Origin: CAZGSV01 sp964528605 | GTDB taxonomy: Bacteria; Armatimonadota; Zipacnadia; CAZGSV01 | NCBI GenBank assembly: GCA_964528605.1 | Contig: CAZGSV010000049.1 | Span: forward strand, 1-23,871 | Reading direction: 5' to 3' | DNA length: 23,871 bases | Part shown: piece after piece, positions 1 through 7,961 of the stretch | Position numbering within the stretch: position 1 is the stretch's first letter | How the letters are laid out: each line of letters opens with the position of its first letter | Translations under genes and position numbers: made by a program | Notes under the pieces: model-generated | Seen by the model: the letters and a program-made list of their open reading frames with translations, nothing else | The model's database searches: none | What the model was told of the DNA's origin: nothing

Positions 1-1
1 G

Positions 2-2221
2 TTGTTCATTCGATACCTGATGCGGGGAACCTGCCGAGACCCTATGCGCTTGGACAGGCGCGACCCCCACCGGGCGGTGGGGCGCGATCCGAGGGCGACG
101 CCGTCCGCAGGGGAGTTTGAGTTGGCAGGCGATTGGAGGGTGGTGTGCCGTGGCGATTCGGCGATCGGTGCGCTCGTGGTCGCGGACCTGGAGGACTTCC
201 TGAGGCGGATGGGCGTGGCTGTGGCGCAGGACGCGCCACACGCGATCGAGTGCCTGGTGGACGCGGCGCTTACGGTTCGTGATTGCCGCCTGTCCTGCGA
301 GCCGGGCCGCATCAAAGTAGTCGGCGGCGACCTCGCGGGGCTGTGGGCAGGGATCGCTTGGCTCGAGTGGGAGATGAGGGTGCGGCGGGGGCCGTTCCTC
401 CCGCGCGGCGAGATGACGCGGAGAGCGGCGTGGGCGGTGCAGATCAGCCAGGGGCCGTGGGGAGGGAACTACTCGGTTCCCGACTTCTCGCCGGAGTACC
501 TGAGCGAGGACGCGTTCAGGCTGTACGCGCATTACGGCGTCAACAGCATGATGATCTACGGCGACTTACTGTGCTACGTGAAGAGCGAAATCCTGCCGGA
601 ACTGAACTGCCCGGACTATGAGGTGAACCTGGCAATGCTGAGGGGCGCGGCGAGGCGCGCCGCGAGATACGGGGTCAGGTTCAGTTACGTTGTGATAGGC
701 CCCAAGTTGCGCGCGAGCCATCCGGTCTTCCTGGCGCACCCCGAGGTCAGAGGCAGCGGCTTCGAGGTCGGCGGCGACTTCATCCATTTCTTGTGCTCCA
801 GCAGCGAGGTCACGCTCGACTTCTACCGGGAGACGTTCTCGCGGCTTTTCGCCGAGGTGCCGGAACTGGAGGGGCTGATACTTATCGTCGCTGCGGAGTC
901 TTTCTACCACTGTCAGATGTGGCCTGGGGCAAAGGTTCGGTGCGAGCGCTGCTATGCGCAGCCGGTGGAGGGGCTTCTTTCGCATCTTCTGGGTGTCATC
1001 AACGAGGCCGTGGCGCGCGTGCAGCCGCGAGCGTGGGTAGCGCCGTGGGTTTACGCCCCTGGGGGCTGGGAGCGGCCGGACCGGCAGGAGTTCATTCGCC
1101 AACTCCCGCAGGGCATGCCGATCTACCATCAAATTGAGAAGGATCAGTGGCTACAGAAGGATGGCTACGAGAAGAACATCTGGGACTACAGCATTGACTT
1201 TCAAGGGCCGTCCGAGATCATGCGCGGGGTCGCCAAGGTGGCGCACCAGACGGGGCACCCGCTGCTGGTCAAGACGGAGACGGGCATCGGCTTGGAGGTG
1301 TTTCAGTTCCCCTACGTGCCGGCTTTGCAGCACCTGGCGCAGAAGTGGGAGCGGGTGCGGGCACTGGAGCCGGCCGGTGTGCAGCAGTCGTGGCTCTTCT
1401 TTGGCATGTTCGGGTCGCGGGCGGAGGAACTGGGGCTATGGGCGGCGTACCGGGACGACATGCCCAGGGACGAGTTCCTGTGCCGGATGGCGGTACGGGA
1501 CTTTGGCCCCGAGGCGGCCGAGGCCGCGCTCGCCTCTTGGGCGCGCATGAGCAACGCCGTGCGACACATACCATGCATCTGCCTGCAGACGTACTACGTA
1601 GGCCCCAGTTTTCTCGGGCCGGCGCATCCGCTGGTGCCGGAGAAGGACGCGCCGATTCCGGACGTCTTCCATGGCTATCTCTACTATCTGCAGGAGGCCG
1701 AGGAGACTTTCTCGCGGAAGAGGATCGAGGAGGCGAAGGCGTGTCTGGTGATGGCCTCGCTTCCGGACACCGCCGAGAGCGTAGGCATTCGTTGGGAAGG
1801 AGCATCCGACGGGTGGGACATCATCGTCCGGGAGTACGCCGCTGCGGCCGCCGAGGCGGAGGCCGCCTGGAGGCACCTGGTCGAAGCGGCGCCTCTGGCG
1901 CCTACGGAAGCAGACCGACGCAACCTGCGTGAGGAGGCGTTGCTGACGGAACTCGTTTACCGGACGATGAAGGCGTGCGAGAACACCGTCCGGTTCCTGC
2001 AAGCGCGCCGGGAGCACGAGCGGACGGGCGATCCGTCCTTCCGAACGGCGATGAGAGAGGTAGCCCTCCAGGAGAAAGCGAATGCCCTGGCCGCCGACCA
2101 CATCTATGAGGAAGCCCCGTGGCTGGACATAAGCGAGCGCAGGGACGGCCAGTTCGCCTCTTGCCGCGAGATGATCGCGGAGAAGGCGCGGTGGATTGAC
2201 CGGTTCCTGAGGGAGGGCTAG
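2..2221 (+). CDS. Glycosidase-like TIM-barrel protein (GH20/GH67-like fold), 5' edge uncertain
   Basis: Large protein of up to 739 residues with no predicted signal peptide in the visible part. Residues ~40-125 resemble the small alpha/beta domain that precedes the barrel in GH20, GH67 and related glycosidases, ending in a helix rich in Trp and Glu. Residues ~140-480 look like a TIM barrel (LYAHYGVNSMMIYGD at 174-188; LILIVAAESF at 292-301), followed by a helical C-terminal region. GH20 enzymes use an Asp-Glu pair at the end of strand 4; here the comparable place reads Ala298-Glu299, so a classical substrate-assisted mechanism is doubtful. A CxxC pair (Cys314, Cys317) follows, as in some DUF4838-like proteins. 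The frame is open to the window edge: TTG at 2, ATG at 20 or ATG at 44 could be starts, or the gene may begin upstream. Substrate unknown; the family assignment is by fold impression only. Confidence 0.6.
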   Translation: MFIRYLMRGTCRDPMRLDRRDPHRAVGRDPRATPSAGEFELAGDWRVVCRGDSAIGALVVADLEDFLRRMGVAVAQDAPHAIECLVDAALTVRDCRLSCEPGRIKVVGGDLAGLWAGIAWLEWEMRVRRGPFLPRGEMTRRAAWAVQISQGPWGGNYSVPDFSPEYLSEDAFRLYAHYGVNSMMIYGDLLCYVKSEILPELNCPDYEVNLAMLRGAARRAARYGVRFSYVVIGPKLRASHPVFLAHPEVRGSGFEVGGDFIHFLCSSSEVTLDFYRETFSRLFAEVPELEGLILIVAAESFYHCQMWPGAKVRCERCYAQPVEGLLSHLLGVINEAVARVQPRAWVAPWVYAPGGWERPDRQEFIRQLPQGMPIYHQIEKDQWLQKDGYEKNIWDYSIDFQGPSEIMRGVAKVAHQTGHPLLVKTETGIGLEVFQFPYVPALQHLAQKWERVRALEPAGVQQSWLFFGMFGSRAEELGLWAAYRDDMPRDEFLCRMAVRDFGPEAAEAALASWARMSNAVRHIPCICLQTYYVGPSFLGPAHPLVPEKDAPIPDVFHGYLYYLQEAEETFSRKRIEEAKACLVMASLPDTAESVGIRWEGASDGWDIIVREYAAAAAEAEAAWRHLVEAAPLAPTEADRRNLREEALLTELVYRTMKACENTVRFLQARREHERTGDPSFRTAMREVALQEKANALAADHIYEEAPWLDISERRDGQFASCREMIAEKARWIDRFLREG

Positions 2222-2239
2222 CCCGGCGAAGCGCAGCCG

Positions 2240-2806
2240 CTAGGGCTGCGGCCTGTTTATCAGCGACAGGAACTCATTGCGGGTGGCGACGGAGTCGTGA
2301 AAACTGCCGAGCACGGATGAGGTCGTCATCATGGAGTTCTGCTTTTCCACGCCGCGCATCATCATACAGAGGTGGCGGGCCTCGATGATCACGCCCACGC
2401 CTTCGGCGCTGATGGACTTCATGATGGCCTGCGCGATCTGCTGGGTCAGGCGCTCCTGGATTTGGAGGCGACGGGCGTACATGTCAACGAGGCGCGCGAG
2501 TTTGCTGACGCCGACGACCTTGCCGCGGGAGATGTAGCCGATGTGGCAGCGGCCGAAGAAGGGCAGCATGTGGTGCTCGCACAGGCTGTAGAGTTCGATA
2601 TCCCTGGCGATGACCATGTTGTTGGTTTCCTGGGTGAAGATGGCCCCGTTCATGAGAGCCTTGGGGTCGCCGCGGTATCCTGAGGCGAGGTACTCGTAGG
2701 CCTTGGCGACGCGGTAAGGGGTCTTGAGCAGCCCCTCGCGGTCGGGGTCTTCGCCGATCTCAACGAGCAGTTCGCGAATGAGTCCTTCAACCTTCTTGAG
2801 GTCCAT
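2240..2806 (-). CDS. folE: GTP cyclohydrolase I (FolE)
   Basis: Converts GTP to 7,8-dihydroneopterin triphosphate and formate, the first step of folate and tetrahydropterin synthesis; the family works as a cytosolic homodecamer. The 188-residue protein has the usual length and all hallmarks: zinc ligands Cys76, His79 (in SLCEHHMLPF) and Cys147 (in RHLCMMMRGV), and the C-terminal stretch TTSSVLGSFHDSVATRNEFL. It is the last gene of the minus-strand pterin operon and its ATG lies inside the 3' end of folK (20-bp overlap), suggesting translational coupling. Nothing about it is aberrant. Confidence 0.97.
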   Translation of the reverse strand: MDLKKVEGLIRELLVEIGEDPDREGLLKTPYRVAKAYEYLASGYRGDPKALMNGAIFTQETNNMVIARDIELYSLCEHHMLPFFGRCHIGYISRGKVVGVSKLARLVDMYARRLQIQERLTQQIAQAIMKSISAEGVGVIIEARHLCMMMRGVEKQNSMMTTSSVLGSFHDSVATRNEFLSLINRPQP

Positions 2807-3317
2807 GCTGAACTTCCCTTCTGAGCAGTTGAGTGTATTCGACCAGCGGCTCCATGGTGTGCTTCTGGAGCGCCTGCGCGACCTCGGCGATCGGGCGGCC
2901 GGAGTCGGGCAACAGCAGGTTGGGGGCGATCTCGCAGAGCGGAATCGCGAGGAAGGCGCGGCTAACTATCTGGGGGTCGGGCACGGCCAGGTCGTCGCTC
3001 GAGAGCACCAGGTCGTCATAGAGCAGGAGGTCAAGATCAATGGGGCGCGCGGCGTACCTGTCCTCGGTGCGCTGGCGCCCCAGTTGGGCCTCAATGGGGC
3101 GCAAGAGGGAGTGTTTGACCGCGGCAGGCGGGAGGTCAGTGTCAATCTCCACCACACCGTTGTAGAAAGGCGGGTCGTCGGGCCTGCCCTCGGCCTCGGT
3201 GCGGTAGAAGGTAGAGACCGCGAGCACGCGCACCTTTCGGCCGAGGAGGGCAAGCGCCCGGCGGACGTTGTCGGCCGGGTTCAGGTTCGCACCCACAGCT
3301 ACGAACACCCGCGGCAT
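2787..3317 (-). CDS. folK: 2-amino-4-hydroxy-6-hydroxymethyldihydropteridine pyrophosphokinase (HPPK)
   Basis: Transfers pyrophosphate from ATP to 6-hydroxymethyl-7,8-dihydropterin, preparing it for dihydropteroate synthase. The 176-residue protein carries the N-terminal GANLNPADN loop, the pterin-side segment PPFYNGVVEI, and the metal-binding pair Asp94 and Asp96 in RPIDLDLLLYDD. The usual PHPxxxxR motif reads VPDPQIVSRAF, so Asp114 replaces the His that contacts ATP in E. coli HPPK, while Arg120 is kept. The gene starts 5 nt after the folB stop and overlaps folE. folK in the operon points to true folate synthesis, although folP and folC are not in the window. Confidence 0.95.
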   Translation of the reverse strand: MPRVFVAVGANLNPADNVRRALALLGRKVRVLAVSTFYRTEAEGRPDDPPFYNGVVEIDTDLPPAAVKHSLLRPIEAQLGRQRTEDRYAARPIDLDLLLYDDLVLSSDDLAVPDPQIVSRAFLAIPLCEIAPNLLLPDSGRPIAEVAQALQKHTMEPLVEYTQLLRREVQHGPQEG

Positions 3318-3322
3318 CCCTG

Positions 3323-3676
3323 TTAGGTCCGCTCCCGGGTTATCTCCACGCCGACGCTGCGCGCGAACCTGAGGGCGTAGGGCTTCTCCACGGTGACCTG
3401 CACGCGCAGCACGGCTGGGTGCTCGAGGCAGAGGTCGGCGATGCGCTCGGCCAGGGCCTCGATGAGGTGGAACTGCGACTCCTCGACCATGGCGACGATG
3501 CGCTTCTTGAGGGAACGATAGTCCACGGCGTCGTCGAAGTTGTCGCTCCGGCCAGCCTTACGGGTATCGGTTGAGAGCGCGATGTTGAGGGTCACGTCCT
3601 GTCTCTCGCGGCGCTCGTCGGGATCGATGCCGATAATGCAACGCGCGCGCAGGTCCCTAATCAGTATGCGATCCAT
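3323..3676 (-). CDS. folB: Dihydroneopterin aldolase (FolB)
   Basis: Cleaves 7,8-dihydroneopterin to 6-hydroxymethyl-dihydropterin and glycolaldehyde; family members also epimerise dihydroneopterin to dihydromonapterin. The 117-residue protein is typical in length and has Glu21 in GIDPDERRERQ, Tyr53 in DAVDYRSLKKRI, and Lys98 in VTVEKPYALRFA, matching the family's substrate-binding and catalytic residues. Its ATG overlaps the 3' end of the upstream reductase gene by 20 bp. The epimerase activity may matter here because a pteridine reductase gene sits immediately upstream. Confidence 0.96.
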   Translation of the reverse strand: MDRILIRDLRARCIIGIDPDERRERQDVTLNIALSTDTRKAGRSDNFDDAVDYRSLKKRIVAMVEESQFHLIEALAERIADLCLEHPAVLRVQVTVEKPYALRFARSVGVEITRERT

Positions 3677-4415
3677 CCGCTGGCTCCCTTAGGTGGCGCC
3701 CGCCGTCAACGTAGATGACCTGACCGGTGATGAAGTCGCTCTTCAGCAGGAACAGTATCGCGTGGGCGACGTCTTCGGGGCTGCCGTAGCGCTTGAGCGG
3801 CACGGTGTCTTTGAGGCGCTCGAGGTAACTCTCGTCCTTGCCCGGTGGCGGGAGTATCAAGCCGGGGGCGACGGCGTTGACGGTTATGTGCGGCGCGAGC
3901 GCCAGCGCGGTCATTCTGGTGAGCACGGCGAGCAGGTGCTTGCTCAGGATGTAGCCGACGTGGGACCAGTCGTGGCCCGCAATGCGCGAGTCGAGCAAGT
4001 TCACGATCTTGCCTCGGAGCGCGCGCTCGCCGAAAGCGCGACTGAGGACGAAGGGCGCCCAAGCGTTGACGCGGGCGTTGGCGACGAGGCTTTCCAGCGT
4101 CGCTTCCTGTAGCGTCTCCACGGGGAAGATGGAGGCGTTGTTGATGAGGATGTCCAGGCTGCCGGCGGCCTGGTGGACCCGCTGGATGAGGTTCTCGCAT
4201 TCCTGCGGGAGCGCGAGGTCGGCCATGAGCGGCCAGGCCTTGAGGCCGCGACAGGCGACCTGGTAGCAGACCTCATTCGCCGCGTCCTCTGACTGGTGGT
4301 AGTGGACAGCGACGTTGACGCCCTCGTCGGCAAGGGCCAGGGCGGTCGCGCGACCGATGCGCCTAGCCGCGCCGGTGACGAGGGCGGTCTGTCCCTTCAG
4401 CGACTCGCCAGGCAT
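3657..4415 (-). CDS. PTR1/FolM-like pteridine reductase (SDR family)
   Basis: Short-chain dehydrogenase of 252 residues. The cofactor motif reads TGAARRIG (14-21); the Arg-Arg version is typical of pteridine reductases (PTR1, FolM), which favour NADPH. NNAS lies at 92-95. The active site is Asp142, Tyr155, Lys159; the Asp in place of the usual SDR serine and the 13- and 4-residue spacings reproduce the PTR1 arrangement. FolM/PTR1 enzymes reduce dihydromonapterin, dihydrobiopterin or dihydrofolate. Lying between a pterin dehydratase gene and folB, it probably makes a tetrahydropterin or substitutes for dihydrofolate reductase. I chose the ATG at 4415, one nucleotide beyond the upstream stop; an in-frame TTG at 4439 would add eight residues. 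Confidence 0.88.
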   Translation of the reverse strand: MPGESLKGQTALVTGAARRIGRATALALADEGVNVAVHYHQSEDAANEVCYQVACRGLKAWPLMADLALPQECENLIQRVHQAAGSLDILINNASIFPVETLQEATLESLVANARVNAWAPFVLSRAFGERALRGKIVNLLDSRIAGHDWSHVGYILSKHLLAVLTRMTALALAPHITVNAVAPGLILPPPGKDESYLERLKDTVPLKRYGSPEDVAHAILFLLKSDFITGQVIYVDGGRHLREPADGSHTD

Positions 4416-4416
4416 T

Positions 4417-4743
4417 TCAGGCTTGCGCCAACCTGTCAATCTTGGCGGCGAACACGAAGTCGTTCTTGGAGAGGCCGCCGATCTTGTGGGTGGAGAGTTC
4501 GAGCCGTACCTTGGTGTAGTGGATGTGGATGTCCGGGTGGTGTCCTTCCTGTTCGGCGAGGTCAGCGACGTTGTTGACGAACGCCATCGCTTCCCGGAAG
4601 TCGTTGAAGTGGAACTCGCGCTCTATGGAGCGCTCCCTGAGGGCCCAGGCCGGGGTCTCCTTGAGGTATTCCTGCGCCCCCTCTTGCGACAGAGGCGGCG
4701 TTCCAGCCTGGAGGGTCTCGCACTTCTGGTTGACAAGCGCCAT
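4417..4743 (-). CDS. phhB: Pterin-4a-carbinolamine dehydratase (PCD/DCoH)
   Basis: Dehydrates 4a-hydroxytetrahydropterin to quinonoid dihydropterin, the recycling step after aromatic amino acid hydroxylases; some homologues have been tied to molybdopterin metabolism. The 108-residue protein has the full family signature: EGHHPDIHIHY with His68, His69 and Pro70, Tyr76, and the distal His86 in STHKIGGLSKND. It starts 15 nt after the FAD oxidoreductase gene and ends next to the pteridine reductase start, so co-transcription is very likely. No phenylalanine hydroxylase is present in the window, so the hydroxylase it would serve is unseen. The symbol is by family analogy. Confidence 0.93.
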   Translation of the reverse strand: MALVNQKCETLQAGTPPLSQEGAQEYLKETPAWALRERSIEREFHFNDFREAMAFVNNVADLAEQEGHHPDIHIHYTKVRLELSTHKIGGLSKNDFVFAAKIDRLAQA

Positions 4744-4758
4744 GGTCTAGCCCCGTCC

Positions 4759-5964
4759 TCAGGCGATCGCGCCGCGCAGGTCTTCGGGCGATACCCGATG
4801 GCCCTTCTTGATCAACTCGCGCGCGGCTTCGACCTTGTCCCACACTTTGCACATCATGGCGCCGCGGACCTTGCCGCCCTGGAGGTAGTAGATCACCCCG
4901 GTCTCGTTTTCCTTCTGCCAGTCGGCGAACGTCTCCAGTTTGGCGTTGACGTCGCCGACGGCCTCGTAGCCGAAGTCGAACAGGTCGGAGAAGAAGTAGG
5001 GCATGTAGGTGAAGGGCTCGTGCGCGCCGGCGAGGTTGCCGCCGGCCCATTTGCCCTGGCTGATGGAGTTGTCCCAGTGTTCGATGCGCATGGACTGGCC
5101 GAGCGCTTGATAGGGGAAGAAGGCGTTGTCGCCGGCGGCGTAGATGTCGGGGGCGGAGGTTTGCAGGTACTCGTTGACCACGATGCCATTCTGAACGGCA
5201 AGCCCCGCCTGCTCGGCGAGCCCAACCGCGGGTGCGATGCCAATGCCGACGACGACGGTGTCCGACTCGATGGCCTTGCCGCTGCGCGTGCGGGTCACGA
5301 AGCGCTGGCCGCTCTTGGCGAAGGACACGGGCACGTCCTCAGCCAGCACGGTGACCCCGCGGTGCACGTAGTGATCCTGGATGGCGCGGCCGAGAGACTG
5401 GGGGAATATGCGCGCGACCAGATAGGGCTCGGGGAAGACCATCGTGACTTCGACCTTGTTGAGGTTGAGCGCCGCAGCCATTTCGGAGCCGATGAAGCCG
5501 CCGCCGATGATGACCGCGGACTTGCCTTCGGTGGCCTGGGGTCTGAGGGCGAGGTAGTCGTCGAGATAGCGGTAGTAGAAGATGCCCTCGAGGTCGCCGC
5601 CGGGGATGTCGAGAATCCTGGGAGTGCCGCCGGTTGCTAGGAGCAGTTTGCCATAGCGGTAGGTCTGGCCGTCAGCCGCAGCGATGGCCTTGCCCTTCGG
5701 GTCCAAGGCCACGACTCGGGTGCCGAGGGCCGGTTCGACATTGGCCTCGGCGTAGTACTTCTCGTCGTGCACGAAGATGTCCTCGACCTTCTTGGTTCCG
5801 AACCACAGTTTCTTCGAGAGCGGCGGCCGGTGGTAAGGGAGGTGCTTCTCGCCGCCCACAAGGAGAATGGCGCCCTCCTTGTCTTCTTCCCTGATTCCCT
5901 CGACCGCCGAGGCGCCGGCGAGCCCGCCACCGACAATGATATAGGGATATCCTTGCTCGGACAT
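4759..5964 (-). CDS. FAD/NAD(P)-dependent oxidoreductase (ferredoxin reductase/AIF-like)
   Basis: A 401-residue two-dinucleotide-fold flavoprotein. The FAD motif VGGGLAGASA lies at 11-20, the NAD(P) motif IIGGGFIGSE at 152-161, and the second FAD motif IYAAGDNAF at 274-282. The pattern LPYHRPPLSKKLW (~42-54) is characteristic of the AIF, rhodocoxin and putidaredoxin reductase group, which pass electrons from NAD(P)H to ferredoxins or other small partners. It lacks the CxxC disulfide of thioredoxin or glutathione reductases. As first gene of the pterin operon it may reduce a quinonoid pterin directly or through a partner, but that is inference. The ATG is preceded by a purine-rich AGGGGGT. Confidence 0.88.
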   Translation of the reverse strand: MSEQGYPYIIVGGGLAGASAVEGIREEDKEGAILLVGGEKHLPYHRPPLSKKLWFGTKKVEDIFVHDEKYYAEANVEPALGTRVVALDPKGKAIAAADGQTYRYGKLLLATGGTPRILDIPGGDLEGIFYYRYLDDYLALRPQATEGKSAVIIGGGFIGSEMAAALNLNKVEVTMVFPEPYLVARIFPQSLGRAIQDHYVHRGVTVLAEDVPVSFAKSGQRFVTRTRSGKAIESDTVVVGIGIAPAVGLAEQAGLAVQNGIVVNEYLQTSAPDIYAAGDNAFFPYQALGQSMRIEHWDNSISQGKWAGGNLAGAHEPFTYMPYFFSDLFDFGYEAVGDVNAKLETFADWQKENETGVIYYLQGGKVRGAMMCKVWDKVEAARELIKKGHRVSPEDLRGAIA

Positions 5965-6088
5965 CTGTAGACCCCCTGAATCTTGCAGCGTACGCCCGCT
6001 AGTTTACCAGATAACGCCAGTTTTCCCCGATAACGGGTGCTGGCACTCCTCGGTTCCCGGCACGGGTCCGGCGGGTCTCGAGAAGTGC
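5965..6088. promoter_or_regulatory. Intergenic region probably carrying the promoter of the pterin operon
   Basis: This 124-bp gap separates the end of the Gfo gene from the start of the FAD oxidoreductase gene, both on the minus strand. On the minus strand about 40-50 bp before the 5964 start there is a TGGTAAACT resembling an extended -10 element, but no convincing -35. I see no clear terminator hairpin for the upstream operon, so some read-through is possible. Confidence 0.3.
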
Positions 6089-7135
6089 CTACGGTATCAG
6101 CACCTTGCGGCCCGTCTTGGCGCTTTCGTAGGCTCCTAGGGCCACCTGTAGGACGTGCACGCCGTCTCTGCCGGTGCTGACCGTGGGGGGCGTGCCGCTA
6201 GTGACGCAGCGGGACAGATAGTCCATCTCCGCTGCGTACATATTGACGGGCGTGTAGTCAACTTCCTTCCGGGTGACGCTCAGGCTGTCCTTCCGCTGCT
6301 GCGGGTCGTAGTCCTTCGCGGCCTCGCCTAGGCAAGCGACCAGGGCGCCTGTCGGGGCCTGGCCTATGGTGCCTTCGGCCTGGATGCTTCCCTTGTTGCC
6401 GTAGAGTTCGAGGCGGTCCTGCCCGGCAGCGTCGGGCACGTTGAAGAAGGCGTCCACAACGCCGTGTGCCCCGCTCGCGAACTTCAGGAGCGTGGTGGAA
6501 CTGTCGTCCACGGGATACTTGAACGTCAGCGTGTCGGCGAAGGCGAAGACCTCGGTGATCCTGCAACCGATGATGAACTCGAGCAGGTCGTAGCAGTGGG
6601 TGGCCATGTCAATGAGGGCGCCGCCGCCGCCGAGTTCCGGGTCTTGTCTCCAGGCGCCGGGGATGTCGGGATACCAGCAGGAGAGTTGTGCGCGCGCAAA
6701 GACGACTTGCCCGATCTCCCTTGCCTGAACCATCTCGCGCGCTTTGGCGTGGAGCGCATGGTACTTCATCATGTAGCCTTCCGTGAGGTAGACGCCCGCG
6801 CCATCGCAGGCGGCGACCATCTCCTGGGCCTGCGCCACGGTAAGGGCGATGGGCTTTTCGACGAGCACGTGCTTGCGGGCGGCTGCCGCCTGGAGGGTGT
6901 GGGGGTGGTGGAGATAGACGGGGGTGGCGATGTAGACCGCTTGCACTTCAGGATCGGCCAGCAGGTCTGTCTCGGTGTGGTACGCGCGCGCGTGAACGCC
7001 TCGTGCGACTTCGTCGGTCACGGCGCGGTCCACGTCCATCACGGCGACCACGGTGCTCTCCTGGCACTCGGGCAAGGCGGGGATCATGCGCCGCTTGGCG
7101 ATGCCGCCGCAGCCGATAATGCCCCACTTGACCAT
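6089..7135 (-). CDS. Gfo/Idh/MocA family NAD(P)-dependent oxidoreductase
   Basis: A 348-residue sugar or cyclitol dehydrogenase homologue. The Rossmann motif is WGIIGCGGIAKRR (4-16), the conserved EKP is at 93-95, and the C-terminal domain carries GGGALIDMATHCYDLL with Asp176 and His180 in the positions of the usual catalytic pair. Members oxidise or reduce hydroxyls of sugars, inositols and amino sugars with NAD(P). It is the last gene of a five-gene minus-strand operon and begins 4 nt after the creatininase-family gene. The aminotransferase at the head of that operon often pairs with this family in amino-sugar and aminocyclitol pathways, where the dehydrogenase makes the keto substrate. The exact substrate cannot be read from sequence. 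Confidence 0.9.
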   Translation of the reverse strand: MVKWGIIGCGGIAKRRMIPALPECQESTVVAVMDVDRAVTDEVARGVHARAYHTETDLLADPEVQAVYIATPVYLHHPHTLQAAAARKHVLVEKPIALTVAQAQEMVAACDGAGVYLTEGYMMKYHALHAKAREMVQAREIGQVVFARAQLSCWYPDIPGAWRQDPELGGGGALIDMATHCYDLLEFIIGCRITEVFAFADTLTFKYPVDDSSTTLLKFASGAHGVVDAFFNVPDAAGQDRLELYGNKGSIQAEGTIGQAPTGALVACLGEAAKDYDPQQRKDSLSVTRKEVDYTPVNMYAAEMDYLSRCVTSGTPPTVSTGRDGVHVLQVALGAYESAKTGRKVLIP

Positions 7136-7139
7136 CTCT

Positions 7140-7925
7140 TCACCTTCCTTCCAGCGTCTGGACGATCTCCGCCAAGGCCCGCGCGCACTCCGTCGCGATC
7201 TTGCTGCCGAGTTCGGCGTTGGCGCCTTCGTAGTTGCCCCAGACGCCGACCTCGATGTCCGGCTGTTGGGTCAACTTGGGGATGAGGTACTTGCCGGCGG
7301 CCGCCGTTTCCTTCTTCAGGTAGCCGTCCTGATCACCGGCGGCTCTCCGGAGGACCTGGGCACGGTCGAGGCCGGCCTGCTCCATCTTCACCAGTTCGGG
7401 TTTCCAGTAGAGCATGAGCGAAGTCTCGCAGAGCGCAGCGTGGTAATCGCCCTGCTCGAACTTCTCGAGGTAGGTGCGCGGGAGTTCCCAGAAGGGGATG
7501 ACCGAGAGGGTGATGCCGGTGATTTCGGGGCGGAGGCGCTGGAAGTTCTCGGCGGCGTCGCGCGCGGCGCGCGTGTTCTCGCTGCGGCCGTGACCGAGCA
7601 GGATGACGATGTTCTTGAAGCCCTGCACCACGAGGCTTTGGCAGATGTCAATGAGGACCAGGGAGAAGACGTGGGGGTTGACATTGATGGTGCCGGGAAG
7701 CATTCCCCCGGAGAAACTGTAGGTCACTGGGGGCGCGACGAAGCAGCCGCACAGATCGGAGGCGCGGGCGGCGATCTCGACTCCGTTGTGGATGTCCACG
7801 CTGAGGGGCAGATGGCAGCCGTGCTGTTCGACGCCGCCGACGGGGACGATAACGGTCCTGCACTCTTTCAGTCCTTCGCGGACCTCCTTGACCGTCATAT
7901 TGGCCATGATTCTCGCTTTGTTCAT
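7140..7925 (-). CDS. Creatininase-family amidohydrolase
   Basis: A 261-residue protein of the creatininase/formamide hydrolase family, which hydrolyses cyclic or linear amides with two divalent metals. VPVGGVEQHGCHLPLSVD (27-44) supplies candidate ligands Glu33, His35 and Asp44; GHGRSEN (111-117) stands where the family has GHGGN or GHYEN; HAALCETSLML (162-172) replaces the common HAGxxETS, retaining Glu167. The central loop MLPGTINV fits the usual FPGTxxL. The core fold and metals are therefore probably intact, with local changes that imply a distinct substrate. An AAGGAG Shine-Dalgarno sits about 8 nt before the ATG at 7925, supporting this start over the internal Met7. It lies between the acetyltransferase-like and Gfo genes. 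Confidence 0.88.
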   Translation of the reverse strand: MNKARIMANMTVKEVREGLKECRTVIVPVGGVEQHGCHLPLSVDIHNGVEIAARASDLCGCFVAPPVTYSFSGGMLPGTINVNPHVFSLVLIDICQSLVVQGFKNIVILLGHGRSENTRAARDAAENFQRLRPEITGITLSVIPFWELPRTYLEKFEQGDYHAALCETSLMLYWKPELVKMEQAGLDRAQVLRRAAGDQDGYLKKETAAAGKYLIPKLTQQPDIEVGVWGNYEGANAELGSKIATECARALAEIVQTLEGR

Positions 7926-7961
7926 CCGGGTTGCTCCTTGCGGGGGGGCCGGCCTGACGAC

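Noticed and set aside
4315..5640. Plus-strand 441-codon open frame opposite the FAD oxidoreductase and PCD genes
   Set aside because: It is an antisense shadow of genes with clear motifs; long open antisense frames are expected at this GC content and its translation lacks recognisable features.
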